IMG/VR virus record: IMGVR_UViG_3300035199_000152
Span: 1-45,631 of that record
Direction: 5' to 3' (one strand)
Source: a virus
DNA length: 45,631 bases
Shown here: positions 30,408-38,825 of the stretch, piece by piece
Layout: each line of letters opens with the position of its first letter
Position numbering within the stretch: position 1 is the first letter of the stretch
Program-made: the position numbers and the translations under genes
The notes under the pieces: model-generated
What the model was told of the DNA's origin: nothing
The model's input: only the letters and a program-made list of their open reading frames with translations
The model's database searches: none

Positions 30408-31601
30408 CTATAACTCCCCGTTATCCGTAGAGAAGGATAACTTATTAAGGTTTGTAAGATGTTTGCGAGTCCACCGGTTTACAACTACAGAAAACTTCCT
30501 GTAACTTCTCCGAGAAAGAAAGAAACAAAGATTTTCATAGTCATTATAGTTTTTAGCTACAAAACTTAAATATGACTTTAACCCTTGTTTCCCTTTCACA
30601 GTGTCCAAACTCGTGACTTTAACCCATTGAATCAGTGACTTTACAAATTCAAGATTTTTCGAAAAGCACATTGTATTCAATGTACCTCTGAAAATCCTAA
30701 ATTCGATAGTCGGACGATTATGTAGGTTAACAGCAGATGACCTTTCGGTGTAATCCATAGCCATTGAAACAGACTGACAAATGCGAGGTAAATTCTGCCA
30801 AGCATCGTCAGAAAGATATGGATTCGCCCATTCTTCCAATCTCTCTCTATTCCTTTGAGAGATGTCGAGAATAAATTGGAAATTCTCCGGATTATTCACA
30901 AAAGACATAATCTTTAGAATGTCGTAAGGCTTCAAAGCATCTTTAGAAACGTGGATATGCATTCCAGAGTTTGGCGCATTATATCCATGTAGCTTATTTT
31001 CCCGTAACTTACTGAATAAAGTTTTGAACATTTCACGTCCAAACTTATCCCAATAATTCCAAGAGAAAGGATGAGATACAACTTCGACTAAACAAGTACA
31101 ATCCGACTTACAATAAAGTAAGTTTTCACGTCCTGTAATCCCTTTACCTATTAAATTCACAAAACTAGCAAATTTATTAGACTCTGCATGAATCTCTGGA
31201 GAGTCCTGTTGACTTCTCTCCAAATCCATTTCAATCTCTATTCCATAATGTAATACAGGATTTCCCTTGCTATAGGACTCATGGGTTAAGTACGGCTTAT
31301 CATGTCTTCCAACCCTATGGAATAAGGGCTCTGGCTTGTGGCTATAACTTTGCACACTAGCGGAGTCTTCCAAGCAGTTGGTACAGATACCATTCTTAAT
31401 GTTAAGGCTCCGATTATCACAGTACAAACATACTTCTAGTGTATCGTAACAGCCCTCACAAACACCAACACCATTATATCTCGTATATGGATGAGCATGC
31501 TCATCACAAACGTAACATTTAGGCAAGGCTTTTGGCACATCAACAAATTCAGAGAGATTATTCTCCCTAAATTTCTTTAAATAACTTATGATTTGTCTCA
31601 T
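30408..31601 (-). CDS. Amidoligase (COOH-NH2 ligase, glutamine synthetase-like) with N-terminal zinc ribbons
   Basis: The product has 397 residues. Residues 29-76 hold four C-x2-C pairs, two zinc ribbons. The catalytic part starts with H-Y-G-I-E-I-E-M-D (120-126, E122 and E124), then C-T-C-L-V-E-V-V-S-H (E173), S-G-M-H-I-H-V-S (H215, H217) and T-I-E-F-R-I-F-R-G-T (E300, R302, R305). This is the Amidoligase_2 pattern, which forms amide bonds using ATP. Paired with a GATase II it probably amidates carboxylates or ligates peptides; the substrate could be cell-wall peptide or a host protein. AAGGAAATAATAACA precedes the ATG, and a roughly 200-base structured leader lies upstream. Confidence 0.85.
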   Translation of the reverse strand: MRQIISYLKKFRENNLSEFVDVPKALPKCYVCDEHAHPYTRYNGVGVCEGCYDTLEVCLYCDNRSLNIKNGICTNCLEDSASVQSYSHKPEPLFHRVGRHDKPYLTHESYSKGNPVLHYGIEIEMDLERSQQDSPEIHAESNKFASFVNLIGKGITGRENLLYCKSDCTCLVEVVSHPFSWNYWDKFGREMFKTLFSKLRENKLHGYNAPNSGMHIHVSKDALKPYDILKIMSFVNNPENFQFILDISQRNRERLEEWANPYLSDDAWQNLPRICQSVSMAMDYTERSSAVNLHNRPTIEFRIFRGTLNTMCFSKNLEFVKSLIQWVKVTSLDTVKGKQGLKSYLSFVAKNYNDYENLCFFLSRRSYRKFSVVVNRWTRKHLTNLNKLSFSTDNGEL

Positions 31602-31800
31602 TGTTATTATTTCCTTATTTAGTATTTAAGATTGAATTACTCGAATCTAGTAGTCATCACAAATGATGTGAGTCTGCAATACTGCACCTATGAGAGTATC
31701 TTCGAAGTATCAGATACTTTTACACTCATCCGTTAGATTGTATCTCCCACCTTCAGTATTTCACCCATTGACCGAATAGTTCAGGGGTGAGAGCATGTAA
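31602..31800 (-). promoter_or_regulatory. Structured leader of the amidoligase operon
   Basis: On the plus strand, GGTGAGAG (31786-31793) can pair with CTCCCACC (31744-31751), while the overlapping GGGTGA (31785-31790) can pair instead with TCACCC (31761-31766). These exclude each other. Nearer the gene, GATACT (31713-31718) can pair with either of two AGTATC copies (31695-31700 or 31706-31711). Such switching pairs are typical of riboswitches and attenuators. No known family was recognised. Confidence 0.55.
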
Positions 31801-31817
31801 TTATTTGTATTATGCTA

Positions 31818-31847
31818 CGCATACGAGCGAACAAGGTAAAAAGTTCC
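31818..31847 (-). promoter_or_regulatory. Phage early promoter copy 6 (degenerate)
   Basis: On the minus strand GGAACT (31842-31847) is preserved with its T-run, but the -10 is poor (TATGCG, 18-base spacer). It would drive the amidoligase operon after a leader of about 210 bases. Confidence 0.45.
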
Positions 31848-31901
31848 CACCTTTTTTAAAGTTTATTTCATGGCTGTATTTGGTTGGCTGTACCTATGCC
31901 C

Positions 31902-31961
31902 ATCTTACCTGCTGTATCTGTATCTCACCTGCTGTACCTGTATCTTACCTGCTCGCATGGA
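31902..31961. repeat. Three 20-bp direct repeats in the divergent region
   Basis: ATCT(T/C)ACCTGCTGTA(T/C)CTGT starts at 31902 and 31922, and a third copy at 31942 diverges after ACCTGCT. Likely protein-binding sites between the two gene blocks. Overlapping open frames here (31787-32096) are a result of the repeats and show no ribosome binding site. Confidence 0.7.
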
Positions 31962-32104
31962 TATTTTCAACCTACCTGCATCTCGAATCAAAAAACTCAA
32001 TACCGATTATTCAACCCGAAAGCGGATAGGGGGAGTACCCATACATATAATAAGAGAGACAAAGATAGTGATATAATTTTTTTTAATTTTTTTTAATTTT
32101 TCTA

Positions 32105-32134
32105 TTGACATAGCATATCTCCGGGTACTATTTT
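32105..32134 (+). promoter_or_regulatory. Candidate rightward sigma70-type promoter
   Basis: TTGACA (32105-32110) with TATTTT 18 bases on (32129-32134). It is oriented toward the terminase genes and lies in the only large gap upstream of the rightward block. Confidence 0.45.
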
Positions 32135-32160
32135 ATATAACTATGTTATATATAGCTATG

Positions 32161-32243
32161 TTATATAGCATATCTACTATACTACTATACTACTATTCTC
32201 ATACTTGCAAACTACTATACTACTATATTATATAGCTTATCTA
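32161..32243. repeat. AT-rich repeats: TTATATAGC(A/T)TATCTA pair and ACTACTAT tandem units
   Basis: The 16-bp sequence occurs at 32161-32176 and 32228-32243, flanking ACTACTAT units repeated in tandem (about 32175-32197 and 32211-32226). This part of the 734-base gap 31602-32335 has no gene. It could be an operator, an unwinding region or a partition site. Confidence 0.6.
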
Positions 32244-32335
32244 ATACTATAGTACCGCTTGGCGATTTTACTTTGTGTAATCAACATATGTATATTCTTC
32301 TTCTATATTGCTGACTTGTTGTTATAAATTACAGC

Positions 32336-32629
32336 ATGGAATTAAGTAGAGCATACAATAGTACCCGCATTAAGCGGGGCGACGTTGACACTTATAGTGA
32401 TGTTAGTATCTTTGAAAACTGTAATGAGATAAAAAAGCTATCTCAAGACATCAGTTTACTGGAAATTATTAACCCTACGTCTCATGTATGTGGAAAGCTT
32501 ATGGAAATTGTAGCACGAGCCAAATGTCTGGAAGAATTTGAAATTTTACCTGATGGTGACTTGTTGTATAACAACCCATCAAGAGTAGGGAGTCCGGAGG
32601 GAGAAGGACAGGCGAGTGTGAAAGCATAG
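32336..32629 (+). CDS. First gene of rightward block, unknown
   Basis: The product has 97 residues. No clear ribosome binding site before the ATG. Helical, polar, with a Gly/Pro-rich end. It precedes the terminase small subunit by 19 bases, so it is probably transcribed with it. No domain recognised. Confidence 0.55.
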   Translation: MELSRAYNSTRIKRGDVDTYSDVSIFENCNEIKKLSQDISLLEIINPTSHVCGKLMEIVARAKCLEEFEILPDGDLLYNNPSRVGSPEGEGQASVKA

Positions 32630-32648
32630 TGTTGGGAGCGGCTCTCTA

Positions 32649-33392
32649 ATGTATACAAGAACGGTAAAAGGCAAAGAATACGTATTATACGAAAACGAAG
32701 AAGAGTTTCGTAAAAATAGACCTAAAAGTAATATACATGACAGTTGGCGCACTGCGAAAACTGGTCAATGGATAAAGTCTGACGACGGAAAAGTCACAAA
32801 AGTCATAAAACGTGGCTCAATGTCCCATAATAAAAAAAGCGTAGACTATATTAGGACAGTATTAGGTATGGCAAATTGTGAGCGTACTGCGTTTTTAGGT
32901 GGTGACCCCGTTTCGGATATATGGCGTTTTGGTAAGGTTCACTATAAACAGAAACAATCAAATACAAGATTATCTATAAAAAAACGTATATTTGCTAAAT
33001 ACGTAGCATCCGGTTTAGAGCCGCTTGATGCCTATATGAAGGCATATCCTGATTGTTCAAGCAAAATGTATGCCAAAGACCGTATTCAAATTTTATTAAA
33101 AAGCGAGAGGGTTAGAAAATTGATAGACAAAGAAATTGAAGTCCTGTTAAGCGACACTGGTATTACAAAATCGTATTTATTAGAACAGACTAAAGACATT
33201 GTTGACAAAGGCAGTGCTAGAGATTCAGATAAATTGAGAGCATTAGAGACATTGATGAAAATAGCTGGTATGCTAACTAACGAGAAACACACGGAGTCGT
33301 TAGCCCTTATACAAGAGTTTACTGGTTTTAGTCAGGAAAAGCTTAATGCTTTTAAAGCAGGGGTATTACCGGAGCATGGTAAAGAAGAATAA
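32649..33392 (+). CDS. Terminase small subunit (putative)
   Basis: The product has 247 residues. The middle follows the small terminase pattern: K-R-I-F-A-K-Y-V-A-S-G-L-x-P-x-D-A-Y-M-K-A-Y-P, a helix-turn-helix-like DNA-binding region, then R-I-Q-I-L-L-K-S-E-R-V-R-K-L-I and a helical oligomerisation region. The large subunit follows within 300 bases, which supports the call. It would recognise the packaging site. Confidence 0.78.
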   Translation: MYTRTVKGKEYVLYENEEEFRKNRPKSNIHDSWRTAKTGQWIKSDDGKVTKVIKRGSMSHNKKSVDYIRTVLGMANCERTAFLGGDPVSDIWRFGKVHYKQKQSNTRLSIKKRIFAKYVASGLEPLDAYMKAYPDCSSKMYAKDRIQILLKSERVRKLIDKEIEVLLSDTGITKSYLLEQTKDIVDKGSARDSDKLRALETLMKIAGMLTNEKHTESLALIQEFTGFSQEKLNAFKAGVLPEHGKEE

Positions 33393-33642
33393 TATATTAA
33401 TACCGATTAGGTTTGCTACAAGACATGAATTACATGAATTAATATGTGGTGCAATATTCTGCCCTGCGTGTGATTGCCAGTTAATGGGTAATGATATAAT
33501 GAACAAAATGCCCGTAGTTAACAATTTAGATACCCTAGAAGGCTGGATGTGTGACATATGCGACAGTGTGTTCGACTTACAAGATAAAATAGTGGATATC
33601 GGCGAATTTGACTTATACAACCAAGAGATTGCGGTAGCGTGA
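33346..33642 (+). CDS. Zinc-ribbon protein between terminase subunits
   Basis: The product has 98 residues, overlapping the end of the small subunit. ATG 33346 has AGGA eight bases upstream; ATG 33376 is a second option with poor spacing. C39-P-A-C42 and C69-D-I-C72 form a zinc ribbon. It could assist the packaging motor; unknown. Confidence 0.7.
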   Translation: MLLKQGYYRSMVKKNNILIPIRFATRHELHELICGAIFCPACDCQLMGNDIMNKMPVVNNLDTLEGWMCDICDSVFDLQDKIVDIGEFDLYNQEIAVA

Positions 33643-35237
33643 GCAAAGACAATTTCAATATAACTCCATCACCTAGTGAGATGAAAGAGCGTGATGATGT
33701 TCTTTTAAATTCCTTTAATAACCTTATATACTTCGGCAGAGCGTTTTTACCGAGAGATTTTTTAAATAAATCAGAATCTGCACCTTTCCACTATGAAATG
33801 GCTGAAAAAATGATTGATGCCGAACCCGGAGCAAGAATATGCAATATTATACCACGTGGTCATGGTAAATCTGTTCTCGCTAAAGCGGCTATTATACATA
33901 AACTCTGTTTTGCCGGTGAAGATAGCCAGCATTTTATTGCTTGGGTGTCAGAAGAACAGGGTCAGGCTATTGACCATTTAAAGTATATTCGCTCTCATTT
34001 TGAGAATAATAAGATGATAAAGTATTATTTTGGTAATATGGATGGCGGAAGTATGGGTAAAAGATGGACAGAAAAAGATATTGTTACTCCAAAAGGAGAC
34101 AGGGTTATATCAAAGGGTACATCACAGCGTTTAAGGGGAAGGGCGGAAGTAGATGTGCGCTATACAGGGATTGTTTTAGATGATTTTGAATCAGAATTAA
34201 ATACAAAAACACCGGAAAGAAGGTCTGAAATTAAAAAATGGATTGTATCTACGGTATATCCGGCGCTTGAAGAGACACCCGGTAATGAAGGTTGGATATG
34301 GCTGTCAGGAACTATTGTCCACTATGATTCTTTTCTACAGATGGTTTATGATGGCTGGAAGAAAGCTAAAGAAGATAAAAGGAAATATCCTTGGGATGTG
34401 AACTTTTATCGTGCTATTGAAGATGGAAAGCCGTTATGGTCTTCTCAGTTTTCACAAAAAAAGTTAAATGCCAAGAAACGTGAGTTTATTGAAGCGGGGC
34501 TTGTTAATAAATTTGCTCAGGAGTATATGAATGATGCCCGTGATATTACAAATGCGGCATTTAAGATAGACAGGATTCAATATTATAATGGCAGATTTGA
34601 GAAGAGAAGTAATATGCCGTTTATTATTGACGGAAAAGATGCTATCCCCATTAATGTTTATATTGGTGTTGATTTAGCGGCAACAGCAAGTGAGACATCA
34701 GATTTTCAAGTTATATTAGTTATGGGCATTGATTCACATAAAAACCGTTATATACTTGATTACTTTAGGGAACGCATACCCACATTTGATGTCCCGGCAA
34801 AAATTATTGAATTGGCGAAGAAATATAGTCCTGTCAGGAGAGTAACTATTGAAACAGTAGCCGCTCAAGAGATGGTCAGGGATATGGTAACACGTATGTC
34901 TGTTAAGGAAAAAAGACTTATGCCGGGATTGTTTAAGGGAGTTAAGCCCCCAGCGAGAATGAAAAAAGAAGATAGGCTTGAAACAGCGTTAGGTCAGATT
35001 GTTAACTCTAAAAAACTCTTTATTTATAGACATATGACAGAAATTGTTGATGAGTTCTTTGAACACCCAAAGCCGAGGAACGATGACTTATTGGACGGTT
35101 TATATTATGCTGACTATTTTGCAAAAGCTCCAAAAACAGATAAAATGAGTTCCGATGATATTGCAAAGAAACAGGAGAAAATGGATTCATATAGGTTTAG
35201 AAAAGCCTATAATTGGGTAACTGGCGCAAAAACTTAA
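33639..35237 (+). CDS. terL: Terminase large subunit
   Basis: The product has 532 residues with a GTG start overlapping the previous stop (GTGA). The ATPase has Walker A P-R-G-H-G-K-S (72-78) and Walker B I-V-L-D-D-F-E (178-184). The nuclease half has Y-I-G-V-D-L-A-A-T-A (D345), T-I-E-T-V-A-A-Q, and a final acidic D-D-L-L-D-G-L-Y-Y-A-D. Full length and all key motifs are present. It packages DNA into the procapsid at the portal. Confidence 0.95.
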   Translation: MSKDNFNITPSPSEMKERDDVLLNSFNNLIYFGRAFLPRDFLNKSESAPFHYEMAEKMIDAEPGARICNIIPRGHGKSVLAKAAIIHKLCFAGEDSQHFIAWVSEEQGQAIDHLKYIRSHFENNKMIKYYFGNMDGGSMGKRWTEKDIVTPKGDRVISKGTSQRLRGRAEVDVRYTGIVLDDFESELNTKTPERRSEIKKWIVSTVYPALEETPGNEGWIWLSGTIVHYDSFLQMVYDGWKKAKEDKRKYPWDVNFYRAIEDGKPLWSSQFSQKKLNAKKREFIEAGLVNKFAQEYMNDARDITNAAFKIDRIQYYNGRFEKRSNMPFIIDGKDAIPINVYIGVDLAATASETSDFQVILVMGIDSHKNRYILDYFRERIPTFDVPAKIIELAKKYSPVRRVTIETVAAQEMVRDMVTRMSVKEKRLMPGLFKGVKPPARMKKEDRLETALGQIVNSKKLFIYRHMTEIVDEFFEHPKPRNDDLLDGLYYADYFAKAPKTDKMSSDDIAKKQEKMDSYRFRKAYNWVTGAKT

Positions 35238-35255
35238 ATTATGTCAATGTTTCTA

Positions 35256-35285
35256 TTGTGTTTATATTCCGATATTATGTATAAT
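35256..35285 (+). promoter_or_regulatory. Candidate internal promoter before the peptidase
   Basis: TTGTGT (35256-35261), 18 bases, TATAAT (35280-35285), just before ATG 35293. The -10 lies within TTATGTATAATAGA, shared with 29610-29623. Confidence 0.45.
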
Positions 35286-35292
35286 AGACACA

Positions 35293-35673
35293 ATGTATAA
35301 GTTTGGAAAAAGGTCAAGAGAGCGTCTAAAAGGCGTTAATGCCAAACTGGTGAATGTTCTCAATGAACTCATTAAAATAATGGATGTTACTATTATTGAA
35401 GGGGTTAGGAGTGAAGAACGACAGGCTGAACTCCTTGAAAAAGGGGCAACGAAGGTTAAATATTCAAGGCATATGGAAGGTAAGGCGGTAGACCTAGCGC
35501 CATATCCTATAGATTGGGAAGATAGAGAGCGGTTTCATTACATGGGTGGTATGATTCGTGGTATTGGTAAACAGCTTAATGTGAATATTCGCTGGGGAGG
35601 AGATTGGGATTCCGATGGCGAGATTAAAGATAATAATTTTGATGATTTAGTACACGTGGAGATAAGAGACTAA
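35293..35673 (+). CDS. M15-family peptidase (endolysin-type L-Ala-D-Glu/VanY-like)
   Basis: The product has 126 residues. The zinc-binding set is visible: S-R-H60-M-E-G-K-A-V-D67-L-A-P and D-L-V-H121-V-E-I, with E-G-V-R-S-x-E-R-Q near 36-43. The length matches compact phage M15 endolysins that cut peptidoglycan cross-bridge peptides. Placed between terminase and portal, away from the holin-like genes at 4-5 kb. It has no ribosome binding site of note. Confidence 0.9.
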   Translation: MYKFGKRSRERLKGVNAKLVNVLNELIKIMDVTIIEGVRSEERQAELLEKGATKVKYSRHMEGKAVDLAPYPIDWEDRERFHYMGGMIRGIGKQLNVNIRWGGDWDSDGEIKDNNFDDLVHVEIRD

Positions 35674-36755
35674 TGGCTGGAACAACAGATACAGTACCTG
35701 CAATGCTTACCCCCGGAGAATTTGTAATTAAACAGGAGTCAGCGGCTATGTTAGGTGAACCATTACTACAAAAATTAAATGCGGTTTCAGATAATGCTCC
35801 CCAAGGCTATCAAGCAGGTGGCGGAGTAAGTCAAAATAGTGGAGCACACGGTAATATTGATGCACTGATTGGACAAGCGCAACTTGAGAATATGATGGGA
35901 AATGTAGTACCCGGTTATCAAGATGGTGATGTGGTAGCACCAGCTGAACAGGCTCTCCCAGATTGGGGTAGAATACGAACTAATCCACTTTTAAGATTAT
36001 TTAGTGAGAAGAATCAACATATATTTCCAACTGAACTAGAGTCTTCTATTTATGATAGGGACGAAGCAGTTAGTGATTCTCTTGATGAAACTGGATTGGA
36101 TTGGATGAGCGATGAATTTGATATTGAGCATAGTAAAGCTATGAATGGTATGACGGCTTCTAATTATGACGATGTTAGGTTGTTTTTACAGGACATGGAT
36201 TTAAAGAAGAGACATGGCACTATGACCGCCGATGAAAAAGAAGATGTTAGTTCATCAATAAGTGATTTAATACCAGCAATTAAAAGACTTTTTTCAGAGA
36301 ATCCTGATATATTTAAATCTGCTCCTGAAGGTACAACTAGGGCAAAAGGTGATTACGAGGCTCAAGAAATTAGCCCAGAATTACCTTTAACTCGGAGATA
36401 TAATAAAACTTTAGGAAGTGCTTTCAATAGGGTGTTACCCGATTTTTATGAGAATGGCGGCGGAGTAGGAGAAGCTGGTAGAAAATATCCTCCGGGGACA
36501 ATAATGAGCCCTTTTATGGGAGATAAAGCACCTATACCCGAAGCTTGGATGCAACCAGCTACAGACTCTATTCCATCTCCTGAAGAAGTCGCCGAGTTTG
36601 ATAGGATGATTAAAACTCTACAGGCACAAGAATTATTAAAGAAACAACTGCAAAAGATGCAGGAATTAGGCATGTTTAGCGATAAAGAAGCGGTTGAGTA
36701 TAGGGACGAAGGTATACAGTTTCCGGTTCGTCAAGAAGGATATCCACAAAGATAA
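35673..36755 (+). CDS. Unknown virion protein with tape-measure-like motif
   Basis: The product has 360 residues. The start carries V-P-A-M-L-T-P-G-E-F-V-I-K-Q-E-S-A, a motif usually found near the end of tail tape measure proteins, then G-Y-Q-A-G-G-G-V and Y-E-N-G-G-G-V like the internal proteins at 9-11 kb. The remainder is charged and helical. I infer a virion protein that travels with the internal proteins. Its role is unknown. Confidence 0.65.
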   Translation: MAGTTDTVPAMLTPGEFVIKQESAAMLGEPLLQKLNAVSDNAPQGYQAGGGVSQNSGAHGNIDALIGQAQLENMMGNVVPGYQDGDVVAPAEQALPDWGRIRTNPLLRLFSEKNQHIFPTELESSIYDRDEAVSDSLDETGLDWMSDEFDIEHSKAMNGMTASNYDDVRLFLQDMDLKKRHGTMTADEKEDVSSSISDLIPAIKRLFSENPDIFKSAPEGTTRAKGDYEAQEISPELPLTRRYNKTLGSAFNRVLPDFYENGGGVGEAGRKYPPGTIMSPFMGDKAPIPEAWMQPATDSIPSPEEVAEFDRMIKTLQAQELLKKQLQKMQELGMFSDKEAVEYRDEGIQFPVRQEGYPQR

Positions 36756-36757
36756 AT

Positions 36758-38803
36758 ATGTCTAAAATGGACAAAGATATTAGAGCCGAGCAGAACCAAG
36801 AGCTCTTTAGGAACTGGAGTGATGCTCGTCAGGATTGGGATACTGAGGCTAGGAAAGATATTGATTTTTATCTTGGTAACCATTTTACTGCTGATGAATC
36901 AGATGAGTTACAGTCTAGAAACCAAGCTGATGTTCCTATGGACAGGGTTTCTTCGGCAGTTGAAAAATTTAAAGCGGTACTTACATCAAGACCTCCAGCA
37001 TTTACAATTACACCAAGAGAAGACTCTGATGTAAAGGTAGCGAGTGTCTGGAGAACCATTGTTAGCTATATCTGGCAAATTTCAGATGGCGATTCCCAGA
37101 TGAAACAGGCTATTCACGATTATGCAACGACAGGTCTTGGCTATTTGTATGCTTATGTTGATAGAGAATCAGATTTCGGGAAAGGTGATGTCAAGTTCAC
37201 CTATCTTGACCCCTTTAGGGTTTACGTATCTCCTTCTTCACGTAATCGTTGGTATGATGATTCTGATGGCATTATTATATCTACAGTCCTTACTGGTGAG
37301 CAGGTCATTAACCTTTACCCGGAATTAGATGATATAGTAGACCCCGAAACTGGCGAACAGTCTGATGGCTTACTTCGCAGTATCTCTGAGTATTCAGAAT
37401 ACAACGGCGAAGATTATCCTTCTGCACAAAATAAAAACTCAATGACTGTGTTTACCCCTGCTGAAGTTAAAGATAAGGATTTTATGCAGGTTAAAAAGTA
37501 CCAGATACTTGAAAGATTCTATAAAGTAAAAGTTGCTTTTTATCATGTTGTAAATATACAAGACGGGGAAGAATTAATATTATCAGAAGAAGAGTTTGCA
37601 CAATTTTCTGAAGAGAATAAAGAAGTATTAGAATCTGGGTTTTTTGAAATTGCTCAGGTTTTCCAAACTAGAGTAAAAGTATGTGCATCAATAGGTGAGA
37701 TAGTTTTATATGAAGATATACTCAATTCAAACATATATCCAGTAGTTCCACTTCCAAATGTATGGACAGGGACACCTTATCCTAAGTCTGATGTATCAAG
37801 AGCAAGACCTATGCAGAGACTCCTTAATAAATTATGGTCTCTTGCTTTGTCTCATGCTCAGGCATCCGCTGGTTTAAAATTATTAGTTCCACTTGGGAGT
37901 GTTGATGACATAGCTCAGTTGGAACAAGATTGGGCTAACCCAAATGCTGTTATTGAAATAGATTCATCTCAAGGCGAGCCACATTATCCACAACCTTCAC
38001 CACTTGCTGGTGAATTTTACAAACTCATACAACAATGTGAATTTTACATTGATTTTATATTCGGCTTGCCTGAGATGATGCATGGATTTGCTGATAAAGC
38101 GCCTGATACAGTTAGGGGAACTGAGCAAATGATAGCTTTAGGCAGTCAAAGACCCAAATCGAAGCTTAGGGATATAGAATTTTCTATAAACAGGCTTGGA
38201 AAAGTAATATATAATTTATCTAAAGGTCACTATAGTTATAAGAAGATGTTTAGATTAGCACAGCCAAATAATGACCAAACTGATGTTATGGTGAATTTTT
38301 ATACAGACGTATCTGGTTCTGTAGTTGATATTAAGAAAGAGAAGTATAACATTGAACAACATGATATAAGAATTGAACCGGGTTCTTCTATGCCAACTAA
38401 TAAATGGGCAGAACTTAATGTCTATTTAGAGGCATTTCAGTTAGGTATTGTAGACAGGTATGAGGTTTTGAAAAAGAACCCAGAAATTTTTGACAAAGAG
38501 GGCATTATGCGACGCACAGATGAGAAAGAACAAATGATGTCACAGATACAAGCCCTTGAAGGTCAGTTACAGAATTTGCAGGGAGACTTGCAAACAGCCC
38601 AAAGAGAATCCGTACAGGATAGGAAACGAGTGGAAGTTGAGAAATTCAAATCACGACTTTCCGGAGTTAATTCCGATTCTAAAGCGGATAGAAGAGTACA
38701 ACGTAATAAACTTGAAACTGAGGTGAAGCTCGAAGTAGAGAAATTGGCGAACCGTATCAACCGTGAGGCTGATAAGGCAACTGGTTCTACTCTAAAAGCT
38801 TAG
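36758..38803 (+). CDS. Portal protein
   Basis: The product has 681 residues, of the long podoviral type. It shows D-I-D-F-Y-L-G-N-H-F near the start, R-P-P-A-F-T-I-T-P-R, Y-A-T-T-G-L-G-Y-L-Y-A, Y-L-D-P-F-R-V-Y-V-S-P, and a long coiled carboxy end (Q-A-L-E-G-Q-L-Q-N-L-Q). Position between terminase and scaffold fits. It forms the DNA channel at one capsid vertex. Confidence 0.9.
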   Translation: MSKMDKDIRAEQNQELFRNWSDARQDWDTEARKDIDFYLGNHFTADESDELQSRNQADVPMDRVSSAVEKFKAVLTSRPPAFTITPREDSDVKVASVWRTIVSYIWQISDGDSQMKQAIHDYATTGLGYLYAYVDRESDFGKGDVKFTYLDPFRVYVSPSSRNRWYDDSDGIIISTVLTGEQVINLYPELDDIVDPETGEQSDGLLRSISEYSEYNGEDYPSAQNKNSMTVFTPAEVKDKDFMQVKKYQILERFYKVKVAFYHVVNIQDGEELILSEEEFAQFSEENKEVLESGFFEIAQVFQTRVKVCASIGEIVLYEDILNSNIYPVVPLPNVWTGTPYPKSDVSRARPMQRLLNKLWSLALSHAQASAGLKLLVPLGSVDDIAQLEQDWANPNAVIEIDSSQGEPHYPQPSPLAGEFYKLIQQCEFYIDFIFGLPEMMHGFADKAPDTVRGTEQMIALGSQRPKSKLRDIEFSINRLGKVIYNLSKGHYSYKKMFRLAQPNNDQTDVMVNFYTDVSGSVVDIKKEKYNIEQHDIRIEPGSSMPTNKWAELNVYLEAFQLGIVDRYEVLKKNPEIFDKEGIMRRTDEKEQMMSQIQALEGQLQNLQGDLQTAQRESVQDRKRVEVEKFKSRLSGVNSDSKADRRVQRNKLETEVKLEVEKLANRINREADKATGSTLKA

Positions 38804-38825
38804 AGACATCTTAAAGGAGTAAAAA

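Noticed and set aside
31787-32096. Three overlapping plus-strand ORFs in the divergent region
   Set aside because: They arise from 20-bp repeats open in several frames, lack ribosome binding sites and overlap each other.
35293-35673. M15 peptidase as a VanY-type resistance gene
   Set aside because: It is compact, lacks a signal or membrane segment and sits among virion genes, so a phage endolysin is the simpler reading.
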